Source of the DNA: Planctomycetota bacterium
GTDB taxonomy: Bacteria > Planctomycetota > Phycisphaerae > Sedimentisphaerales > Anaerohalosphaeraceae
Length of the DNA stretch: 40,362 nt
Direction of reading: 5' to 3'
NCBI GenBank assembly: GCA_016873215.1
Contig: VGXU01000020.1
Coordinates: 1 to 40,362, forward strand
The position numbers were made by a program, and so were the translations under genes. The notes under the pieces were generated by a model that searched no databases, had not been told where the DNA came from, and saw only the letters and a program-made list of their open reading frames with translations. Below are positions 15,359 through 22,468 of the stretch, in pieces (within the stretch, counting starts at the first letter, position 1; each line of letters begins with the position of its first letter).

Positions 15359-16263
15359 TGAAAAAAGACAGAGCCACTCTGACCACGGAAAAAAGAAACT
15401 GCAAAAGCAGGAATATAGACCGGCTATCCACTCTGCAAATCGTAGAGGTTATCAATACCGAGGATATGATTGTCGCGCCGGCGGTGGCGAAAGAGCGCAA
15501 GGCGATTGCGGCGGCCGTCGATGTCATCGTTAAGAGATTTAAAAAAGGCGGACGATTGTTTTATGTGGGTGCGGGTACCAGCGGCAGGCTTGGCGTTCTG
15601 GATGCGTCCGAATGTCCGCCGACGTTTGGCGTGAGGCCGACGCTGGTGCAGGGCATCATTGCTGGCGGACGCCGAGCACTGGTTCGCTCTATTGAAGGCG
15701 CCGAAGACCATGCCGAAGACGGGATGCGTTCAATCCAAAGGAAAAAAGTTAAAGCTAATGACGTCGTCATCGGTATCGCCGCCTGCGGCCTTACCCCGTT
15801 TGTACATGGGGCACTGAGCCGGGCAAGAAAGCTCGGAGCCGCAACGGTATTCATTACCTGTGCACCGGAGATGGTAAAACATCTGCCTGCCGACATTATT
15901 ATCAATCCCGTCGTCGGGCCGGAAGTAATCACCGGCTCAACACGGATGAAGGCTGGCACCGCGACAAAACTCGTTCTCAATACCATCACCACCGCCGTGA
16001 TGATCAAGCTGGGCAAGGTGTACGATAACCTGATGGTTGACCTGAACGCCACAAACGAAAAACTCAAAGATCGTTCCATCCGCATTGTCACCTGGATCAC
16101 CGGCCTTAGCCGAAAAAAGGCGGAGGTTCTGCTGGGCCGGGCCCGGGGGAGGGTCAAGGCGGCCATTGTCATGTATTTTCGAAATACGGACTTTACCGGC
16201 GCGCGGAAACTTCTCCGGCAGAACGATGACTCATTACGAAAAGTAATAGAAAGAGCACCATGA
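15358..16263 (+). CDS. murQ: N-acetylmuramic acid 6-phosphate etherase
   Basis: Cleaves the lactyl ether of MurNAc-6-phosphate (made by AnmK) to give GlcNAc-6-phosphate and D-lactate. The 301-aa length matches the 298-aa E. coli protein. The SIS-domain motif YVGAGTSGRLGVLDASECPP (69-88) includes Glu85, and GAEDHAEDG includes Glu117; these align with the catalytic Glu83 and Glu114 of E. coli. STRMKAGTATK is the second signature. The frame is open upstream to 15268 inside anmK, but ATG 15358 overlaps the anmK stop and gives the standard N-terminus. It overlaps the next gene by 4 bp. Confidence 0.96.
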   Translation: MKKDRATLTTEKRNCKSRNIDRLSTLQIVEVINTEDMIVAPAVAKERKAIAAAVDVIVKRFKKGGRLFYVGAGTSGRLGVLDASECPPTFGVRPTLVQGIIAGGRRALVRSIEGAEDHAEDGMRSIQRKKVKANDVVIGIAACGLTPFVHGALSRARKLGAATVFITCAPEMVKHLPADIIINPVVGPEVITGSTRMKAGTATKLVLNTITTAVMIKLGKVYDNLMVDLNATNEKLKDRSIRIVTWITGLSRKKAEVLLGRARGRVKAAIVMYFRNTDFTGARKLLRQNDDSLRKVIERAP

Positions 16264-17798
16264 CCGACCTTTGCCCGGCCTGTTGTATACTTGCGGCCAT
16301 AAACGGCGCGGATATGGCTATCGTTGCTGTCGCCGTGGCCATGCTTTTTGTCCTTTCCTGGGCGTTTGGCCGGAGGGAAGAAAATACCAATGATTTTTTT
16401 CTTGGTTCACGGAAAGTTTTTCCTATTGTCGCATCTTTATCTTTTGTCGCCACCGAAATCAGCGCTCTGACCCTCATCGGAGTTCCTGCGACGGCATACA
16501 GCGAGAACTGGCAATATCTGCAATTCTTCATCGGCCTGGCCGCCGCCCGCATCGCGGTGTGTTTTCTCTTTATCCCGGTGTTTTACAAATACAACTGCAC
16601 CAGCATCTATGAATATCTCCGGGACCGTTTTGGCCCCCAGACACAATACGCAGGCTCCATTTTTTTCTTTATCACCCGTCTTATCGCCGCGGGCGTCCGC
16701 CTGTATGCCGCGTGCATGGGAGTCGCCGTGATTATGGGGTGGTCGCTTGGTTTTGCCGTGCTGCTGTTTAGTGTCGTCAGCATCATTTTTATCGCATTTG
16801 GGGGCATTAAAGCCGTCGTCTGGGCCGGTGCTTATCAGGCCATGATGATCATCGCCGCAGGCGCGGTTCTGCTGGCGTACCTCATCTATCGGGTCGAAGG
16901 ACCTTTTGGGTCGGCCGTACAAATTGCCGTCGATGCGGGCCGGTTGAGCCTGTTCGACTTCCGCTTCGAACTGAATAATCCCGCGACATTCTGGGCGGTC
17001 GCTGCAAATGGTTTCTTCATCGGCCTTGCTGTCTTCGGTACCGATCAGGAGATGGCGCAGCGGCTGCTCACCGTCCAGACACACAAAAAAAGTCAGGAAA
17101 CGATCTTTATGACCATCATTCTGGGGCTGCCCGTGCTGTGTATCTACCTTGCCATCGGCACCGGCCTGTTTATCTTCTACCGGCAGCACCCCGACATCGC
17201 GGTGCTGGGGCAGGCCAAAGAAGTGATGTCACAATTTATCACGAATTTTCTGCCGGCCGGGCTTAAAGGGCTTTTGCTGTCGGCGATCATTCTGGCCAGC
17301 ATCGATTCACCGCTGGCATCGCTGGCATCGTCGTTTGTATGTGATATTTACCGTCCCGTCATCCGCGCCGGGGCCGGGGAAAGGCACTATCTTCTGGTAT
17401 CCCGCCTGGCGATTGTTGTTTTCGGCCTGATACTGGCACTGATTGCACTGGCATGCGCCCCGGTCCAGAATATACTCTGGTTTGCATTCGAGATATTCTC
17501 CGTGACGGGCGGCGCTACGCTCGGGGTATTTCTGCTGGGCATACTGACAAAGACAAAGGCGAACTATGCCAATATCGCCGCCATGATCATCAGCACTGTT
17601 GCCATGATGACTCTGCTGCTGTTGAAAAAATTCGGCCGGATTGACCTGGCATGGAACTGGCTTATCGTGATAGGCACGGCGACAACCATGCTGTTAAGTT
17701 ATATCCTCAGCAAGCTTGAGAAGGTATTAAATAACCGGTTGCGGCCGCTGCCGTTTGGCCGAGATGAAAAGAGCGAAAAGGATGGATTAATATGTTAA
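16260..17798 (+). CDS. Sodium:solute symporter family transporter
   Basis: A 512-aa inner-membrane protein with about 13 hydrophobic helices, belonging to the SSS family (sodium-coupled uptake of sugars, sialic acid, amino acids and others). Family marks include NTNDFFLGSRK near residue 42, ISALTLIGVPA with the helix-1 unwound region, TRLIAAGVRLY, and GTDQEMAQRLLT near residue 262. The substrate cannot be read from the sequence. Because the gene overlaps murQ by ATGA and follows anmK, the likely cargo is a cell-wall amino sugar such as anhydroMurNAc or MurNAc. That is inference from context. Confidence 0.88.
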   Translation: MTDLCPACCILAAINGADMAIVAVAVAMLFVLSWAFGRREENTNDFFLGSRKVFPIVASLSFVATEISALTLIGVPATAYSENWQYLQFFIGLAAARIAVCFLFIPVFYKYNCTSIYEYLRDRFGPQTQYAGSIFFFITRLIAAGVRLYAACMGVAVIMGWSLGFAVLLFSVVSIIFIAFGGIKAVVWAGAYQAMMIIAAGAVLLAYLIYRVEGPFGSAVQIAVDAGRLSLFDFRFELNNPATFWAVAANGFFIGLAVFGTDQEMAQRLLTVQTHKKSQETIFMTIILGLPVLCIYLAIGTGLFIFYRQHPDIAVLGQAKEVMSQFITNFLPAGLKGLLLSAIILASIDSPLASLASSFVCDIYRPVIRAGAGERHYLLVSRLAIVVFGLILALIALACAPVQNILWFAFEIFSVTGGATLGVFLLGILTKTKANYANIAAMIISTVAMMTLLLLKKFGRIDLAWNWLIVIGTATTMLLSYILSKLEKVLNNRLRPLPFGRDEKSEKDGLIC

Positions 17799-19477
17799 AA
17801 ACAGAGGGCTGTCGGTTATCTTCGCTTAAGCTGCAAAAAAGCATCTTCATACTGATCATTTCATATCTGGCGACCGTATGTGTCTTTCCCGTACCGCCCC
17901 TGATGGGCGGCTCGAATCGAATACAGAACGCGGAGACGGCCGGCTATCTGATTGTGCCTAACGAGAAAGTACCGGAATCTTACGACGCAGGATTTTCTTT
18001 GTATGTAGCGGCATGGCCTCTATTGGCTGAATATCCAGGTAATCGTTTTCAGACAGGCTTGTTTGGAACTTGGATGCACGCACAGTATGACGTTCCGGTT
18101 ACCGAAAAACTGTATTCCGATATTGAGGGCGGGCTGGGATGGTGGCACGACACACGATTTGCCACGGAGACACCGAAATTCATTATGGGGGGTGTGGCCC
18201 TGAATTTCAGTGCATGGGCGAATGGCCCAGGAGCTGGTAAAGGAAGGAATTGGGATGAACCAAAAGGCAATTATGGTATTGCGCAGATCAGTCCCTGGCT
18301 GCTATGGCCTCCCGATGGTCTGAATCTGAAGCGAGGCACCTGTGGTGAACTGTTCGGCTACGGCTATCTGACGCTTCCGTTGACGGAGGCCAAGTCCTCC
18401 ACGGCCGGCAAGAACATTCCCACCGGAAACAACTGCTGGACCTTGTTTTTAAACACGGGCAATTTCAAAGGCCCGGTTGCTTTTTTTACCCCCTATTTCT
18501 GGTCTCACCCATCAGTGGACGATCCTTGTTTGGCTGGAATGTTTCTGGATACTCGTCCATCACAGCCCAACAGGGCCTTGCAGATGGAAACCCAATATAT
18601 CCCCAGTGTTCAATCGGTTGACGCCAAAGGGAATACCTACGCCCGAATCGCTCCCACCGCGTTTCCACGAGGGCCCATGGGCGATTCAGTGGTTGTACAC
18701 CGCGTGACTTCTTACAAAAAGAAGGCACTTTGGGATGCCGTGCAAGCCTGGTTTAAGGGCGGCCCTGCGGCAAGCGGCACTATCGACCCCTTGGGATCGG
18801 TTGTACATACTTTCCCGGGACAAGGGGGAGCCACCTGGAAGATATATACGCCTTCCGTCGCACAGAAAGAAAGGGTGTCGCTGGCCTGGAGTTCTTTTGC
18901 TACTCCCATGGCGCCTGATCCAAACACCTTCGGGTACCGGTGGAACAACCAACTGGTTATGAAAAAAGATACAAAAAATGGCTCGCTGGTGATATTGCCC
19001 GAATACTATCGCCTGGTCGATGAAGATGGAAAGAAGCCGCAATGGGTTGTGGTGTCGTCCAAAGACGTTCCGGCCGAAACAGGACTAGCCGAGGTTCGCT
19101 TCAGTCGGCCCGCCGAGAGGCCTTCTGAGCCCTACGTCACTCCGGATGATCCTCAGAGTTGCTGGAAGCAGCCCGGCCCTGTCGCGGGTCCATTCCAGGC
19201 GCATCCGGGAGACGGCAGCGTGGTGACCTACTACTGGTATCGATTCGCCGATCAACCTGCTTTGCTCAATGCCGACCTGACGGCTTTAGAGCGGGATGCC
19301 CTGCAGAAACGGGTGGAAAAACTCCACCGAAACTGGACGAAAGATCGCAATTACCTGTCGCCGCCGACCCTTGGAAAACTGGCGAATATTGATCCTGCCC
19401 TGATTGTAACACCGCCGCCGGGGCTGGAGGCAGGGTATGTACCCATCGCAACACGACAAGCCGCGGAGGTTAAGTAA
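17792..19477 (+). CDS. Unknown secreted or membrane-anchored protein in the anmK-murQ operon
   Basis: The family is not recognised. The 561-aa product has a basic start and one hydrophobic segment at about 17-38, with no lipobox, so it is a signal peptide or anchor. The rest is soluble, rich in Trp, Tyr, Pro and Gly, with motifs such as GLFGTWMHAQYD, GGLGWWHDTRF and GNNCWTLFLNTG, and no repeats. This looks like an extracytoplasmic beta-rich protein. It overlaps the symporter by 7 bp, and AAAGGA five bases before ATG 17792 supports real translation. Context suggests a role in binding or releasing the substrate of the symporter. Its codon usage looks more mixed than its neighbours and a phage-like relic follows it, so acquisition is possible. 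Confidence 0.75.
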   Translation: MLKTEGCRLSSLKLQKSIFILIISYLATVCVFPVPPLMGGSNRIQNAETAGYLIVPNEKVPESYDAGFSLYVAAWPLLAEYPGNRFQTGLFGTWMHAQYDVPVTEKLYSDIEGGLGWWHDTRFATETPKFIMGGVALNFSAWANGPGAGKGRNWDEPKGNYGIAQISPWLLWPPDGLNLKRGTCGELFGYGYLTLPLTEAKSSTAGKNIPTGNNCWTLFLNTGNFKGPVAFFTPYFWSHPSVDDPCLAGMFLDTRPSQPNRALQMETQYIPSVQSVDAKGNTYARIAPTAFPRGPMGDSVVVHRVTSYKKKALWDAVQAWFKGGPAASGTIDPLGSVVHTFPGQGGATWKIYTPSVAQKERVSLAWSSFATPMAPDPNTFGYRWNNQLVMKKDTKNGSLVILPEYYRLVDEDGKKPQWVVVSSKDVPAETGLAEVRFSRPAERPSEPYVTPDDPQSCWKQPGPVAGPFQAHPGDGSVVTYYWYRFADQPALLNADLTALERDALQKRVEKLHRNWTKDRNYLSPPTLGKLANIDPALIVTPPPGLEAGYVPIATRQAAEVK

Positions 19478-19810
19478 GGTCTGGCAGGCATCTATCGTAA
19501 AATTATGCTGAACGCTATAGGACGGCGGGTCATTGAAACCATCGTCAACTGTTACAGTGATGGTGAACGGACCGCATTTTTTAGCCGGCGAATTTGCAGA
19601 GGTGATCAATTGTCCGGGTTTGCAGGTGTAGGGTCTGCCATTCCATTTCCATTGTTTCTCGGCGTGGTTGGCCAGCATCAGCTTCAACAGGCCCCTCGCA
19701 CTCGGTCGGGTTGACGTATGGGGGGTGAGGAAAATCGTGGACAAGAGAGATTGGTATGTCTATAATTCGCAAAATTTTGGAATTAACCACTATGACAGAA
19801 AGGTATCGCG
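19478..19810. other. Intergenic region between the unknown secreted protein and the cyclophilin
   Basis: No intact gene is seen on either strand. Its main content is the probable replication-gene relic on the minus strand (19575-19744). The final bases carry AAAGG seven nt before the cyclophilin ATG. No terminator for the upstream operon is clear. Confidence 0.4.
19575..19744 (-). pseudogene. Probable relic of a phage-type replication protein N-terminus
   Basis: On the minus strand the frame reads RGLLKLMLANHAEKQWKWNG then RPYTCKPGQLITSANS and AKKCG. The order LxLMLANHxxxxWxWNGxxxxCKPGQxITS is typical of the N-terminal domain of phage and plasmid replisome-organiser (DnaD/O-like) proteins. 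After KKCG the expected winged-helix continuation is lost. The frame then runs on as unrelated sequence into the antisense of the secreted-protein gene. There is no ATG. It is read as a decayed mobile-element remnant; the family call rests on pattern memory. Confidence 0.4.
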
Positions 19811-20317
19811 ATGGCTAATACGAAAGTGAAAATGCAGACGACGCTGGGGGATATAACGATAGAGCTTGACGCCGGGGCGGCGCCGATAACAGTGAAGAAT
19901 TTTCTGGAATACGTGAAAGATGGCTATTACGACGGGACGATATTTCACCGGGTAATCAAGGGATTTATGATTCAGGGCGGAGGGATGACCAAGGATTTGC
20001 AAAACAAGGCCTGCAACGAGCCGATAGTCAATGAAGCGTCCAACGGGCTGAAGAATAAACGGGGGACGATAGCGATGGCCCGGACCAACGACCCGGACAG
20101 CGCGACAAGTCAATTTTTTATCAATCATGCGGACAATGATTTTCTCGATTATCGCGGCCCGCAGCCGGACAAGATTGGTTATGCGGTATTCGGTAAGTTG
20201 ACGGAAGGTCTTGACGCGGTGGATAAAATCGCGGCGGTGAAAACCGGCCACAAAAGCCATTATGATGATGTGCCGGCAGAGCCGGTGGAGATTATCTCGG
20301 TGAAGGTTTGTTCATAG
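19811..20317 (+). CDS. Peptidyl-prolyl cis-trans isomerase, cyclophilin type
   Basis: Catalyses proline isomerisation during protein folding. The 168-aa product has no signal peptide, so it is cytoplasmic (PpiB-like). The cyclophilin core shows [17 protein letters not shown] (45-61, with the catalytic Arg in FHRV), [21 protein letters not shown] (85-105) and [16 protein letters not shown] seven nt before ATG 19811 supports the start. It stands alone between a decayed region and a long non-coding gap, so it is probably a single-gene unit. Confidence 0.93.
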   Translation: MANTKVKMQTTLGDITIELDAGAAPITVKNFLEYVKDGYYDGTIFHRVIKGFMIQGGGMTKDLQNKACNEPIVNEASNGLKNKRGTIAMARTNDPDSATSQFFINHADNDFLDYRGPQPDKIGYAVFGKLTEGLDAVDKIAAVKTGHKSHYDDVPAEPVEIISVKVCS

Positions 20318-20370
20318 TGGGCAATAGAATGGTAAAATCCGAATCGAGACGGTTCGGCTGCTTTAAAGAA

Positions 20371-20406
20371 TAAGCGCCCTGTCCACGCGCTTGCGGGCAG
20401 GGCGCC
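20371..20406. repeat. GC-rich hairpin element related to the one at 2611-2650
   Basis: GCGCCCTG (20374-20381) pairs with CAGGGCGC (20398-20405), with partial pairing continuing inside. It shares the CCCTG-CCACGC-GCAGGG layout with the earlier hairpin and lies about 55 bp after the cyclophilin gene. There is no T run. Confidence 0.5.
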
Positions 20407-20462
20407 AACTCTGAAATTATGTTCCTGTTTAAGTTTCCGTCAACCTAAACATCATACGCATC

Positions 20463-20513
20463 AAAAAGGGAGGCAAGCACATTTACGTTTAATAAATTGT
20501 AGGCTGCGCTCCC
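20463..20513 (-). terminator. Intrinsic terminator of the candidate small RNA
   Basis: GGGAG (20513-20509) pairs with CTCCC (20472-20468). The stem continues with small bulges through GCAG/TTGC and ACA-TTTA/TAAATGT, closing on a loop of about 7 nt. Five T residues (20467-20463) follow the 3' arm at once. Confidence 0.65.
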
Positions 20514-20593
20514 TGTTGCCCGCTGTGCTGTTTTCGAACGTTCCCAGGATTCGTTCATTTCGGCGTTAACCGCCTTAGGTTTGCACCGGCAAC
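20463..20593 (-). ncRNA. Candidate stand-alone structured small RNA
   Basis: Read leftward from a predicted start near 20593, the ~130-nt transcript folds locally. The 5' GTTGCC (20593-20588) pairs with GGCAAC (20520-20515), and inside it GTGC (20586-20583) pairs with GCAC (20528-20525). Two enclosed hairpins follow: GGCG/CGCC (20574-20571 with 20565-20562) and GAACG/CGTTC (20556-20552 with 20540-20536). A long terminator hairpin ending in five U completes it. A good promoter lies directly upstream. There is no reading frame of note and no gene downstream on that strand, so a riboswitch is unlikely. It does not match tmRNA, SRP RNA, RNase P RNA or the riboswitches I can recall. 6S RNA is not excluded. 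Confidence 0.5.
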
Positions 20594-20599
20594 ACATAT

Positions 20600-20628
20600 A
20601 ATATAACCCATAATGGATATGAAGTCAA
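20600..20628 (-). promoter_or_regulatory. Strong promoter of the candidate small RNA
   Basis: On the minus strand TTGACT (20628-20623) and TATATT (20605-20600) are separated by exactly 17 bp. Each differs from consensus at one position. The predicted start falls at about 20593, the exact 5' end of the closing stem of the RNA. Confidence 0.65.
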
Positions 20629-20800
20629 AAAACAGGGGCCCAAATGCGGCGATGATAGCTGTTAACCCTTCCAGAAAAAGAGGTTAGAGAAGACACGACA
20701 GCGAAAAATTTTACAGGCGGCGGGATGCGAAACAAGCGACAGAAACAGAAAAAAGCCTTTTTTAATATTATAGGGCCTGTAAGCTGGTCGTATCTGGTGT

Positions 20801-21715
20801 TCACCACTTGATTCGGATACCTTTTTCACGAGCGTCCGCGGCCCATTTTTTGATTTGCTCCAGAGCCATCTCCAGTTCTGCGGAGCTGTCGAGAAGGTTT
20901 TCGTAAAGTCTGCCGTCGTTGAGGAATTTGCCCGCGGAGCCGTCGCCGTTGTTGATTTTTTCCAGAACCTGGCGAAATTCTTTAGCCGCGGCGTCAAGGT
21001 CTTCGGCGACCTGCGTCATTTTTTCCGTACCGACATCCGAGAATTTCTGGACGGACTCAAGCGTCTGTCGAGTCTGTTCGGCAGCGGTGGCGATACGATC
21101 GAGTGTTTTTTTGATGTTGGTTTTATTCTGTTCGTCACCGATAATCTGGTTGGTATTGGCGGCGAGAGTCGTAATGGAATCCAAGAGATTTTCCAATTTT
21201 TTCTGAGTTTCCGGCGGGAAAAATTCACTATTGAGTCCCGTGGAACCGTTAATCTCAAGTTCGTCGCAGAGAAATCTGGTTTCCGGACGATTGGCGATCA
21301 GCGGCGCCGCCGGAGCATCGGTATTTTCTCTCAATTCAATATAGCTGCTTCCCAATCCGCGTTTCATCAATAACACATTAACATTAGAGGGGATGGTATT
21401 GTATTTCTTATCAATCGCCATTGTCACCTTAACGTCATGCCAGGATTTGCCTGTGTTTGCGTCTTTCTCAGGAGTAGGGGGGCTGACGAGAACGACGCGT
21501 CCGATTTGATAGCCGCAGAACTGGACGGGGGTTTCTCTTTGTACGCCGGAGGCGTCTCTGAATTTGGCCATCACATAAAACGAGTTGGCCTGGCTGACAA
21601 ACAAGGGCATGTCGCGAAAACGTCCGAGCATCCAGAGGAAAGCGAGAAACGCGATGAGCACGAAGGCGCCGACGATATAATTTTTTCTTTTTTGAAGTGA
21701 ATTGTAGTCAGTCAT
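20801..21715 (-). CDS. MCE-domain lipid transport protein (MlaD family)
   Basis: A 304-aa protein with an N-terminal membrane anchor (about 13-31) and an MCE domain (about 44-140) with the pattern ASGVQRETPVQFCGYQIGRV. A long helical C-terminal region follows, ending in the conserved KINNGDGSAGKFLNDGRLYENL. MCE proteins form hexameric rings or tubes that carry phospholipids between inner and outer membranes. Partners (MlaE permease, MlaF ATPase) are not in the window. The ATG at 21715 overlaps the stop of the upstream MerR-type gene as TAATG, and AAAGG lies nine nt before it. Translation is thus coupled to that gene. Confidence 0.87.
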   Translation of the reverse strand: MTDYNSLQKRKNYIVGAFVLIAFLAFLWMLGRFRDMPLFVSQANSFYVMAKFRDASGVQRETPVQFCGYQIGRVVLVSPPTPEKDANTGKSWHDVKVTMAIDKKYNTIPSNVNVLLMKRGLGSSYIELRENTDAPAAPLIANRPETRFLCDELEINGSTGLNSEFFPPETQKKLENLLDSITTLAANTNQIIGDEQNKTNIKKTLDRIATAAEQTRQTLESVQKFSDVGTEKMTQVAEDLDAAAKEFRQVLEKINNGDGSAGKFLNDGRLYENLLDSSAELEMALEQIKKWAADAREKGIRIKW

Positions 21716-21987
21716 TAAGCCGGACCTTTCCTGTTGGTCAATTTTTCTTCAAACAAGTCCCGAATCGCCCGCAGCGGATAGCCATTCTGATTAAGCTCCC
21801 AGATGAGGCGAATTTTTTTGATGGCCAGGTCGTCAAAAAGGCGCCGTCCGGTCGAGGTAATCTGTGTCGGTTCCAGCAGGCCAATCATCAGATAGTACTG
21901 CAGACTCTGCCGAGACACCTTTGCCAGTCTGGCAGCGGGGCCGATCGCGAGCAGTCTTTTTTTATCATCCGTTTTTTTGAGGGACAT
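21715..21987 (-). CDS. Small MerR-type HTH protein
   Basis: A 90-aa protein that is almost only a winged-helix MerR DNA-binding domain: AIGPAARLAKVSRQSLQYY (17-35), then GLLEPTQITSTGRRLFDD and IRLIWELNQNGYPLRAIRDLF. It has no effector-binding or long coiled-coil region, so it resembles HspR-like or minimal MerR proteins, and its signal is unknown. The start ATG 21987 lies inside the end of rnpA (23-bp overlap) and its stop overlaps the MCE gene. The frame is open further upstream inside rnpA, but that part is antiparallel coding noise and lacks MerR features. Confidence 0.78.
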   Translation of the reverse strand: MSLKKTDDKKRLLAIGPAARLAKVSRQSLQYYLMIGLLEPTQITSTGRRLFDDLAIKKIRLIWELNQNGYPLRAIRDLFEEKLTNRKGPA

Positions 21988-22393
21988 CCGAAGTCGATTC
22001 CCTGTTGTTGTGTTTCCCAATTGTTTTTTCGACCAGTTCCAGAAACAATTTTTCAAACTGGTTATAGGACATTACCGCCGGTTTGGGATTATCCGCCGAT
22101 GGAGTTTTTTTCGACATTTTCGGCCAAATAATTAAGACATAATCCCAATTCGGGGGCAGATTGTGCTGATGGAGACGAAAAGTCTCCCGTGCGAGTCTTT
22201 TAAGGCGGTTTCGCAGGACGGGGATGCCTGTGTTTTTGCTGATGGAGACGCCGAATCGAGGATAGGGCAGGCCGTTGGGACGGACGCAGAGCCTAAAAAG
22301 ACCCCGGACGGCGGACTGTTTGTGAGCCAGAACAGCCTTGAATTGTTCGTTGGAACAGAGGCGTTGCGATTTTTTGAGAAACAGACGTTTCAT
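21965..22393 (-). CDS. rnpA: Ribonuclease P protein component
   Basis: A basic protein that helps the RNase P RNA process the 5' ends of tRNA. The 142-aa product has LKKSQRLCSNEQFKAVL at the start, RFGVSISKNTG, and the family signature RNRLKRLARETFRLH near residues 61-75. After about residue 105 it has an extra polar tail of some 35 aa. rnpA normally follows rpmH near the origin. Here it follows a GspF-like gene and is overlapped by a MerR-type gene, so it has been moved into another operon. AAAGGA lies about 12 nt before ATG 22393. Confidence 0.92.
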   Translation of the reverse strand: MKRLFLKKSQRLCSNEQFKAVLAHKQSAVRGLFRLCVRPNGLPYPRFGVSISKNTGIPVLRNRLKRLARETFRLHQHNLPPNWDYVLIIWPKMSKKTPSADNPKPAVMSYNQFEKLFLELVEKTIGKHNNRESTSDVPQKNG

Positions 22394-22468
22394 CGTATTA
22401 CCCGTTCCTTTATCGGGGTTGGAGTTATTATCGGCGATTTAAAGAAAACATTGAAAAAAATAGCAATA

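Larger units (their letters stand above)
20318..20800. other. Long non-coding interval holding a probable small RNA gene
   Basis: No plausible protein gene is present on either strand in this 483-bp gap. It holds the GC hairpin element (20371-20406) and a minus-strand unit of terminator, structured transcript and promoter (20463-20628). The stretch 20629-20800 after the mlaD-like stop codon shows only a short A/T symmetric site (about 20752-20766) that is too tight for a good terminator. Confidence 0.5.

Noticed and set aside
20463-20593. Integron attC site or riboswitch reading of the structured minus-strand region
   Set aside because: The closing arms do not fit the GTTRRRY/RYYYAAC consensus of attC, and no gene lies downstream on that strand for a riboswitch to control.
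20750-20770. AAAAAAGCCTTTTTT as a terminator for the MCE gene
   Set aside because: The symmetric site has almost no loop and only A-T pairs around a tiny core, so it cannot form a stable RNA hairpin.
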